This document shows positions 5,028 to 10,840 of a stretch of 10,840 nt of DNA, piece by piece. This DNA comes from an uncultured Bacilli bacterium (lineage in GTDB: Bacteria > Bacillota_I > Bacilli_A > RF39 > UBA660): positions 1 through 10,840 of the forward strand of contig CAKPPI010000030.1 of the NCBI GenBank assembly GCA_934177545.1, in the 5' to 3' direction. The first letter of the stretch is position 1. The number at the start of each line of letters is the position of its first letter. The notes beneath the pieces were generated by a model. It was not told the DNA's origin and made no database searches. It saw only the letters and a list, made by a program, of their open reading frames with translations. The position numbers and the translations under genes were made by a program.

Positions 5028-6986
5028 TTATTTAAGTAAAGCTTCTATTTTTAATGATATTTCTTCTTTCGTAAAACCATAGAAAGAATTAACTTCTTCC
5101 GTCTTACCACTAGCACCAAACTTATCAAGTGTAAATAAGTAACTATCTTTATAGACAAAGGAGTACCAAGAATAACTTGATCCTTTTTCAATAACAAATT
5201 TCTTTACTCCTAAAGGTAATAACTCTTCTTTTTCTTCCTTTGTTAAATTATTATATCTTTCAATTGATGGCATACTAACTACTCTTAAGTCATAGCCTTT
5301 TTCTTTTAATAATTGCATAACTTCAAGAGCTAAAGTCACTTCTTCGCCAGTAGCGATAATAACACCATCTAGTTTTCGCTCTTCATTATGAACAATATAT
5401 CCTCCTTTACTAGTAGCAGAAATAGAAGTTGATTCTAATATCTTGATAGAACCTCTTCCAATAATTAAGGAACTAGGACTATTATTTTCATAAATAGTTT
5501 TAAATGATCCAATCACTTCATTTGAATCAGCTGGTCTAAATACTTCCATATTAGGAATAGCTCTTAAACTTACTAGTTGTTCTACTGGTTGATGTGTTGG
5601 TCCATCTTGTCCTATTGAAATAGAGTCATGCGTAAAGATATAAGTAACAGGAAGATCCATAAGAGCTGTTAATCTAAGAGCTGGTTTTAAGTAGTCACTA
5701 AAACTTAAGAAGGTTGAGACAAAAGGACGATACCCTGCAAGAGCAAGACCATTAGCAATAGACACCATAGCATGTTCTCTTACCCCAAAATTAATATTTC
5801 TACCTATATAGTTATCTTTAGTAAATGGTATTAATTCATTTAAATATATCTTAGTTGATGATGAGGTATCAGCATTACCCCCTATTATTAAAGGACTAAT
5901 TAATGAATATGAATTAAGTACTTTCTTAGCACTTATTCTAAGTAATTCTTCATTATCATCTGGCTTTGTATAATCAAGAGTTGTTAATTTAATAGATTTA
6001 TCCGGATTAATTAACTTATTTAAAATACTCTTCTCTTCTTCAGCAAGTGTTTCTTTTATCTCATCAAAGTTAGTTACTAAATCTTTATTTCTTTCTTTTA
6101 TATAGCCTCTAAACTCTTCTACTGCTTCATTACTGATAGTAAAAGGAATATCTCGAACACCAAGAGTCGTTTTTATCTTAGATATTTCTTCCTTATCAAA
6201 ACAACCTGAATGACTCTTATTACTACCAGCTAGACTAGAATCTTTACCAATTGTAGTAGCTACTTGAATAATAGTTGGTTTATCTGCTTCTTTTGCTTTT
6301 ATAATAGCATCATCAATATCTTGTGGATCATCACTTGTTGTTAAAACATTCCAGTTCATACTTTCAAATCTTTTAGTAATATCTTCATCAAAAACATTAT
6401 CTATCTTACCATCCATTGTTATTTTATTAGAGTCATAAAGTACTATTAAGTTATCTAATTTTAAACTTCCAGCAAGAGATGATGCTTCATAGCTAACTCC
6501 TTCCATCAAGTCACCATCACCACATAAACAGTAGATATTATAATCAATTACTTTTTCTTTTTTATTAATTAAAGCTTCTGTATGTTTTTCAGCTATCGCA
6601 TACCCAACAGCTGTAGCGAATCCTTGTCCTAAAGGACCAGTTGTCATTTCAACCCCTGGTGTCTTCTTATATTCAGGATGACCTGGGGTTTTAGAGTTTA
6701 GTCTTCGAAAAGCTTTTAAGTCATCAAGTGATAAATCATATCCAGCAAAATAAAGGATAGAATAAAGTAAGCTAGAACCGTGACCAGCACTCATTATAAA
6801 TCTATCACGGTTATAAAAGTTAGGATTAGAAGCATCGAATCTTAAATGATTTAAATACAAGGTATACAGTATAGGAGCTGCTCCTAAAACAATACCTGGA
6901 TGTCCACTTCCCGCTTCTTCTATCATATCAAGGCCAAGAGATTTAATCTCACCAATTATTTTTTCTTCTATCTTTTTAGATAACAT
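5028..6986 (-). CDS. tkt: Transketolase
   Basis: Thiamine-diphosphate enzyme of the non-oxidative pentose phosphate pathway, moving two-carbon ketol units between sugar phosphates in the cytoplasm. At 652 residues it is full length. Visible motifs: SGHPG (27-31), AGHGS (67-71), TPGHPE (100-105), the thiamine-diphosphate/metal motif GDGDLMEG (156-163) followed by YDSNKITMDG (184-193), SHSG (258-261), FGVREHAM (400-407) with the catalytic Glu at 404, THDSISIGQDGPTHQP (452-467), and the C-terminal domain from about 535. All expected His and Glu positions are filled, so it should be active. The ATG shares its A with the TAA of the upstream response regulator (TAATG), which suggests translational coupling; a ribosome site AGGA lies nine bases upstream inside that gene. 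The sirA-like gene follows, matching the Bacillus gene order. Confidence 0.97.
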   Translation of the reverse strand: MLSKKIEEKIIGEIKSLGLDMIEEAGSGHPGIVLGAAPILYTLYLNHLRFDASNPNFYNRDRFIMSAGHGSSLLYSILYFAGYDLSLDDLKAFRRLNSKTPGHPEYKKTPGVEMTTGPLGQGFATAVGYAIAEKHTEALINKKEKVIDYNIYCLCGDGDLMEGVSYEASSLAGSLKLDNLIVLYDSNKITMDGKIDNVFDEDITKRFESMNWNVLTTSDDPQDIDDAIIKAKEADKPTIIQVATTIGKDSSLAGSNKSHSGCFDKEEISKIKTTLGVRDIPFTISNEAVEEFRGYIKERNKDLVTNFDEIKETLAEEEKSILNKLINPDKSIKLTTLDYTKPDDNEELLRISAKKVLNSYSLISPLIIGGNADTSSSTKIYLNELIPFTKDNYIGRNINFGVREHAMVSIANGLALAGYRPFVSTFLSFSDYLKPALRLTALMDLPVTYIFTHDSISIGQDGPTHQPVEQLVSLRAIPNMEVFRPADSNEVIGSFKTIYENNSPSSLIIGRGSIKILESTSISATSKGGYIVHNEERKLDGVIIATGEEVTLALEVMQLLKEKGYDLRVVSMPSIERYNNLTKEEKEELLPLGVKKFVIEKGSSYSWYSFVYKDSYLFTLDKFGASGKTEEVNSFYGFTKEEISLKIEALLK

Positions 6987-7726
6987 TAATCATCATCCTT
7001 CTTTCCTCTAAATAAATCTAATAATAGATGCTTTTTATATCTAGACATCTTCTCAAGATAATATCCATTATCAAATTTAATTATATCTTTTTTAAAATCA
7101 ACAGACGTAACTCTATCTAAGTTTATAATACAATTTCTATATACTTGAAAGAATCTTTCATCTAACTGTTCCATAATCTGACTTAGACTAAGTGGAACTT
7201 CATAATCGCCATGAGAAGCATAGACAGTACAAATCTTACTATCTGGTTCTCTTATTATATAATATATATATTTAAGTTCTATTCTTGAATATACCCTTTT
7301 TCTTTGATATGTTAAACATCTATCTTTACCTCGATAGCTTTTCATAACAATATCAAGCACCTCATGCATTTTTTTAGTACAACTATCAAGTTTACTAATA
7401 AAGTCTAACACAAATAATCTATTAGTTATTATTTCATAACGATATTCACTAAAGGAAGAAACTATTATGATAATAGAATTCCAATCTTCTAACATCTCTC
7501 TTATGTATCTAGCCGCATCTATTCCAGAACCGTAATTAGTTTTAATGTCTAAGAAATATACTTTAAAACCAATTTCTTTTTTGGCTAATTCTTCAAACTC
7601 TTTATCATAACCAGCAAACGTATAAACTTTATAATCCATATCAGTACTCATCATATAGTCATCTATCTGCTTTTTCATTCCTTGTCTAAAAAATTGATCA
7701 TCATCACATACAATAAAATTTAACAT
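6986..7726 (-). CDS. LytTR-family response regulator (orphan)
   Basis: A 246-residue transcription regulator with two domains. The receiver domain (about 1-125) has the acidic pocket DDD (8-10), the phosphoacceptor Asp 60 in YFLDIKT, VSS (89-91) at the switch position, and Lys 112 in FISKLD. The C-terminal LytTR DNA-binding domain (about 135-240) contains KYIYYIIREPDSKICTVYAS, LSQIMEQLDERFFQVYRNCI and the typical end DNGYYLEKMSRYKKHLL. The layout is that of AgrA/LytR/ComE-type regulators, usually activated by a membrane histidine kinase. No kinase or peptide-signal gene lies in the window, so it is either an orphan or its partner is elsewhere. It ends in TAATG overlap with tkt. Its ribosome site GGGAGG is strong but may be masked by an upstream hairpin. 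Target genes are unknown. Confidence 0.9.
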   Translation of the reverse strand: MLNFIVCDDDQFFRQGMKKQIDDYMMSTDMDYKVYTFAGYDKEFEELAKKEIGFKVYFLDIKTNYGSGIDAARYIREMLEDWNSIIIIVSSFSEYRYEIITNRLFVLDFISKLDSCTKKMHEVLDIVMKSYRGKDRCLTYQRKRVYSRIELKYIYYIIREPDSKICTVYASHGDYEVPLSLSQIMEQLDERFFQVYRNCIINLDRVTSVDFKKDIIKFDNGYYLEKMSRYKKHLLLDLFRGKKDDD

Positions 7727-7730
7727 AGAG

Positions 7731-7761
7731 CCTCCCTTAATTTATTCTATCAAATTGGAGG
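7731..7761 (-). promoter_or_regulatory. Possible ribosome-site-sequestering hairpin before the LytTR regulator
   Basis: On the minus strand CCTCCAATTT (7761-7752) can pair with AAATT (7743-7739) and GGAGG (7735-7731), leaving an 8-base loop and a 3-base bulge (AAG). The GGAGG arm is the core of the Shine-Dalgarno sequence of the regulator gene that starts at 7726. The stem would hide the ribosome site until opened, for example by a ribosome finishing the upstream gene or by a factor. Pairing is visible; function is inference. Confidence 0.4.
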
Positions 7762-7774
7762 GATAAAGTCTATA

Positions 7775-9070
7775 TTATGATTTTCTAATATCACTTATAG
7801 CTTGAGGAATAAATTTTATGGTATCTCTTGCTATATACGATATGTCATTTGTTGTATCTAAGGCAAGAGAAGCTGAATAGCCAGCAAGAAAGCTAGCAGC
7901 AGCTACTAATTTAGGTGATACTTTATTATAGCTAACAAGACCAGTTAATATTCCTGATAAGACATCCCCACTTCCTGATGTTGCCATACCAGCATGACCT
8001 TCATTTACAAAGTAAGTGTAATCACCATCTGTTACTATGGTAGTAGTACCTTTCAAGAGTAAAATAACTTTATACTTTTTAGCAAAGGAAACAGCAAGGT
8101 CTACTGGATTTTCTAAGACTTCTTCAACACTCTTATCAATTAGTCTTGCAAATTCTTTAGGATGTGGGGTTAAAACAACTTCACATTTTTTATTTAACAG
8201 TAAAGACTTATCTATCATTACTAATCCAGAAGCATCTATTACTAATGGTTTCTTACTATTGATAAGCAAATAATCTAAAATCTTTTTATTCCACTCACTA
8301 ATATCAAGACCTGGTCCAAATAATATTGCTGTACTATTACTTATAATAGTATCTACTTGTTCTATATCATCAAGACACATTAAAGTACTCTCTAAAAGAT
8401 AAGGAGCTACTATATCTGTTAGTTTTCTATCAACAACTAACGTTGCTCTTCCACTACCAGCAAGTAAACTAGTTAAGGATAAATTAGCTAGCTTAACCGC
8501 TCCACTATAAGAGATACTACCACCAATTAAATAACTCTTACCATAACTACCTTTATTAGAAAAGTTTAGTCTTTCAGGAAAATACTCTTTTATATCAGTT
8601 ATTTCTAAAAGATTAGTATTAGATAAAGTATCTTTATCCTTATATAATAATAATTTACCAATATAATCTTTCGCCATATTTAGAAAATGACCTGGTTGAT
8701 AAGTCTGATAAACTATTGTTTCTCTTGATTTTAATATATCCGTACCCAGTCCATTAACATTAGAAAGTGAAGCATTAATATCAATACTTACTGTTCTATC
8801 AAGCTTATTTAATCTAGTGATAGTATCTTTATCTAGATATTTACTACTACCTAGAAAATCAAAGATATAGTCAAACTCTTCTATCTTTATATTATTATTA
8901 TAAACAGTAAGATTAGAAAATTCTCTCTTAAAGATATCTAAATAGTTAATTCTCTCTTCACTTATCAGTAATAATGGTTTATTTATTCTTCTTTCTTGAT
9001 GATAAAACTTTAATAAGTTTTCTAATTCTTCTTTACTTAAGATATTGTTTTTTATAATTATACTTAACAT
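7775..9070 (-). CDS. nnr: NAD(P)H-hydrate repair protein: ADP-dependent dehydratase with degenerate epimerase-like N-domain
   Basis: The C-terminal part (about 165-431) is the ADP/ATP-dependent NAD(P)H-hydrate dehydratase (NAXD/YjeF_C), which restores damaged, hydrated NAD(P)H. Motifs are NKGSYGKSYLIGGS (172-185), SGAVKLA (189-195), FGPGL (251-255), VIDASGL (277-283), LTPHPKEFARL (300-310), LLKGTTT (338-344), and NEGHAGMATSGSGDVLSG (356-373) with the catalytic Asp 369. The first ~160 residues resemble the epimerase (NAXE/YjeF_N) half: FDYIFDFLG (66-74), SIDINASLSNVNGLG (95-109) and YQTYQPGHF (121-129). They are short (a full domain is about 210 residues) and lack the usual DIPSG motif. The protein is likely a dehydratase with an inactive or weakened epimerase domain. 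The ribosome site AGGAG overlaps the TAG stop of the lysozyme gene nine bases upstream, so it is cotranscribed. Confidence 0.88.
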   Translation of the reverse strand: MLSIIIKNNILSKEELENLLKFYHQERRINKPLLLISEERINYLDIFKREFSNLTVYNNNIKIEEFDYIFDFLGSSKYLDKDTITRLNKLDRTVSIDINASLSNVNGLGTDILKSRETIVYQTYQPGHFLNMAKDYIGKLLLYKDKDTLSNTNLLEITDIKEYFPERLNFSNKGSYGKSYLIGGSISYSGAVKLANLSLTSLLAGSGRATLVVDRKLTDIVAPYLLESTLMCLDDIEQVDTIISNSTAILFGPGLDISEWNKKILDYLLINSKKPLVIDASGLVMIDKSLLLNKKCEVVLTPHPKEFARLIDKSVEEVLENPVDLAVSFAKKYKVILLLKGTTTIVTDGDYTYFVNEGHAGMATSGSGDVLSGILTGLVSYNKVSPKLVAAASFLAGYSASLALDTTNDISYIARDTIKFIPQAISDIRKS

Positions 9071-9079
9071 ATTCCACTC

Positions 9080-10252
9080 CTATTTATATAGTACATCTAA
9101 ATCTACTAAAGTATCTATTCCCTCTACTTTACCTCTATCAGTCTTTTGCCAAACATTATAGTCTTTCTGATAGCTAGTAGTATCTGTATAGTGAGCCAAC
9201 CAAGTAGCATAGTTATTATTAGTGAAAACATTTTCTAAGTAGTATTTACTACCGTATAACATTCCTTGATAGTTTTCTTTTTCAATAGCAGTAAGGAATG
9301 TTTCTACTACTTCTTCTAAGTGATAAAAGGATAAATTAAACTCTTGATAGATAGAAAAGTTTTCCCAATCAAAAACTATAGGTAGAGCAAGGTCATTTCC
9401 ATTTAATTCTTTTAAGACAAACTCTGCTTCTTTCTTAGCATCCTTCTTATTTTTAGCATAAGAATAGAAATAAACTCCTGTCTTAATGCCTACCTTCTTA
9501 AAGCCTTCTATATTTCTTTTAAATTTAGGATCAAGAATAAACTCACCATCTATTCCACTTCTTGTCCCTATTCTAAGAAATGCAAATTCAACACCTGATT
9601 CTTTTACTTTATCATAATCAATATCACCTTGCCACTTAGATACATCTATACCAATTAAGGTATTATCAGTCTTATTTTCATTATAGAAATCTTTAAAATC
9701 AACTGTCTCTTTATTACTAGATCCTTGATAATCACTCTTTTCTCTTACTGTAATAGTAAAATCTTTTTTAGTAACATTACCACTAGAATCTATTGCTTCA
9801 TAGACTAAAGGATAATCACCTAGAGTATTAAAGTCATAATCACCTACTACTTGGCAAGTAGGATTATCATCATAATTATCCCCACAAAATACTTCTTTAG
9901 CAAAGTCTTCCGTTGAACCTAAATCGACATAATATAGACTACTTAAAGAGATAACTGGTGGAGTTTTATCTACTACTTCATAAGTAAAAGTATAACTAGC
10001 TAGGCGATTATCATCATTCTTATAGTTAAGGGTATAAGAGTGTTTTCCTACTTTTTTAGTATTTAACTCTCTATTTTTAAAAGTACCATTAATTGATTTA
10101 ATAACACTATCTAGTTCTACTTCACTATAGACATCAAAAGTCAAATCATCACTTAAACTTACTTCTACTTTAACTTTCTGATTAGCTAGAAAGATAATAG
10201 TAATAATTAATAAACTAGCTACTAAGAAAAGAGCTATTATTGATTTTCGCAT
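9080..10252 (-). CDS. Membrane-anchored GH25 lysozyme with Ig-like extracellular domain
   Basis: A 390-residue extracellular muramidase that cleaves the glycan strands of peptidoglycan. Residues 1-23 (MRKSIIALFL..., then a long hydrophobic run) form a signal anchor with no clear cleavage site. An Ig-like region (about 95-170, TPPVISLSS ... GDYPLVYEAIDSSGNVTKK) resembles DUF5011-type bacterial domains and has Cys 123 and Cys 133, a possible disulfide. A short linker leads to the GH25 catalytic domain (about 198-390), with GIDVSKWQG (201-209; Asp 203) and FDWEN (294-298; the Asp 295/Glu 297 pair). Catalytic residues are present, so it is probably active on the cell's own or rival walls. The start overlaps the mutS 3' end by 16 bp. 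Its only purine-rich ribosome site (GGAG) is 14 bases away, so translation may be coupled to mutS. Confidence 0.9.
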   Translation of the reverse strand: MRKSIIALFLVASLLIITIIFLANQKVKVEVSLSDDLTFDVYSEVELDSVIKSINGTFKNRELNTKKVGKHSYTLNYKNDDNRLASYTFTYEVVDKTPPVISLSSLYYVDLGSTEDFAKEVFCGDNYDDNPTCQVVGDYDFNTLGDYPLVYEAIDSSGNVTKKDFTITVREKSDYQGSSNKETVDFKDFYNENKTDNTLIGIDVSKWQGDIDYDKVKESGVEFAFLRIGTRSGIDGEFILDPKFKRNIEGFKKVGIKTGVYFYSYAKNKKDAKKEAEFVLKELNGNDLALPIVFDWENFSIYQEFNLSFYHLEEVVETFLTAIEKENYQGMLYGSKYYLENVFTNNNYATWLAHYTDTTSYQKDYNVWQKTDRGKVEGIDTLVDLDVLYK

Positions 10253-10840
10253 TCCTCTTTTTTCATCTCCTCTTTTAATCTATATAAGAAGTTTAAAGCA
10301 TCCATTGGACTCATCTCTAACGGGTTAATTGCTTTTATTTTGTCTAGATATTTATCATCTTTATTAATCTCTTCTTCTTTTTCTAAATCAAATAAACTAG
10401 TCTGAGTATAAATAGTTTCTCTCTTTTCTTGATTTTCATACACTTCAAGTATTTCTTCTGCTCTTTTTATTAAAGATTTAGGAAGATTAGCAAGACTTGC
10501 TACATTAATACCATAACTCTTATCAACTGATCCGTTTTTAATCTTATGAAGAAATGTTAGTTTACCATCTTCTTCAATCGCTGATACATGAACATTCTTT
10601 AAATGTGATAAATTACTAGATAATAGTGTTAACTCATGATAGTGAGTAGAAAATAGTGTTTTAGCTCCAATATTATCATGGATATATTCAAGTATCGCTT
10701 GAGCAAGACTCATTCCATCATATGTAGCAGTACCTCGTCCTAACTCATCAAATAAGATTAAACTATTTTTAGTAGCTCTTGATATTGCCATATTAGCTTC
10801 TTTCATCTCAACCATAAAAGTACTTTCGCCACTAACTAAA
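10237..10840 (-). CDS. mutS: DNA mismatch repair protein MutS (partial, C-terminal part)
   Basis: The 3' end of mutS; the 5' part lies off the right edge, and translation continues in frame to the window end. The reading begins LVSGESTFMVEMKEA, which matches the conserved MutS segment after the Walker A motif. NSLILFDELGRGTATYDGMS is the Walker B and signature region, followed by FSTHYHELTLL and the helix-turn-helix end SYGINVASLANLPKSLIKRA. This is the ATPase domain of a MutS1-type protein that finds base mismatches. Near the C-terminus, QTSLFDL fits a beta-clamp binding motif, and NPLEMSPMDALNFLYRLKEE is the tetramer-forming tail seen in Bacillus MutS. The frame is intact up to the TAA at 10239-10237. 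It is normally followed by mutL in Bacilli, but here a lysozyme gene overlaps its end. Confidence 0.96.
   Translation of the reverse strand, partial: LVSGESTFMVEMKEANMAISRATKNSLILFDELGRGTATYDGMSLAQAILEYIHDNIGAKTLFSTHYHELTLLSSNLSHLKNVHVSAIEEDGKLTFLHKIKNGSVDKSYGINVASLANLPKSLIKRAEEILEVYENQEKRETIYTQTSLFDLEKEEEINKDDKYLDKIKAINPLEMSPMDALNFLYRLKEEMKKEECENQ

Noticed and set aside
8037..8273. A 78-codon plus-strand open frame
   Set aside because: It is antisense to the well-supported NAD(P)H-hydrate dehydratase domain, with no recognisable product; the sense gene explains the sequence.
1..10840. Mollicutes-type genetic code (TGA as Trp), suggested by the low GC content and absence of TGA stops
   Set aside because: Full-length frames are obtained with the standard code and every Trp is TGG. 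With TGA as Trp in such an AT-rich genome, these frames would be interrupted. Lack of TGA stops among nine genes is weak evidence.
1..10840. CRISPR arrays, rRNA or tRNA genes and insertion-sequence transposases
   Set aside because: No regularly spaced repeats, conserved RNA gene segments or transposase motifs were seen on either strand.

Overview
The window is very AT-rich, and every gene in it lies on the minus strand, so transcription runs from high to low coordinates. The gene content and order point to the class Bacilli (Bacillota). The run transketolase - SirA-like - YneF-like is the same as tkt-yneE(sirA)-yneF in Bacillus subtilis, and a T-box riboswitch precedes a valyl-tRNA synthetase locus. 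The standard genetic code fits: Trp is read as TGG and genes end in TAA or TAG. An uncultured, low-GC, gut-type Bacilli lineage (Erysipelotrichales, RF39 or Mollicutes-like) is my best guess, but no rRNA is present to confirm it.

Right part (10840 to 4048), apparently native chromosome. From upstream to downstream it holds the 3' part of mutS, a membrane-anchored GH25 lysozyme overlapping mutS, an NAD(P)H-hydrate repair protein with a good dehydratase domain and a degenerate epimerase-like domain, an orphan LytTR response regulator, transketolase, and a SirA-like protein. These are packed tightly, with overlaps or gaps of at most about 50 bp, as in one long operon. A 297-bp intergenic region with a likely terminator and AT-rich dyads follows, then yneF with its own promoter.

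Middle part (about 4045 to 2853). A strong promoter (TTGCTA, 17 bp, TATAAT) drives a complete valine T-box leader with specifier codon GUA. The first gene behind it is not a whole ValS. It is the first ~273 codons of an ordinary bacterial (type 1) ValS, cut off in the editing domain and fused to about 29 unrelated codons. One nucleotide after that stop begins a complete 806-residue ValS of the archaeal-like type 2 family. The native synthetase therefore looks broken, and a foreign one sits under its T-box.

Left part (2940 to 1). The type 2 valS ends in a terminator. Behind it is the start of a helix-turn-helix protein of a kind found on plasmids, prophages and integrative elements. Together with a dyad at the break point and a shared codon preference, this suggests that everything left of about 2945 belongs to a mobile element inserted inside valS. 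That element would carry its own replacement ValS and take over the host riboswitch. This is the main finding; the other end of the element lies outside the window.
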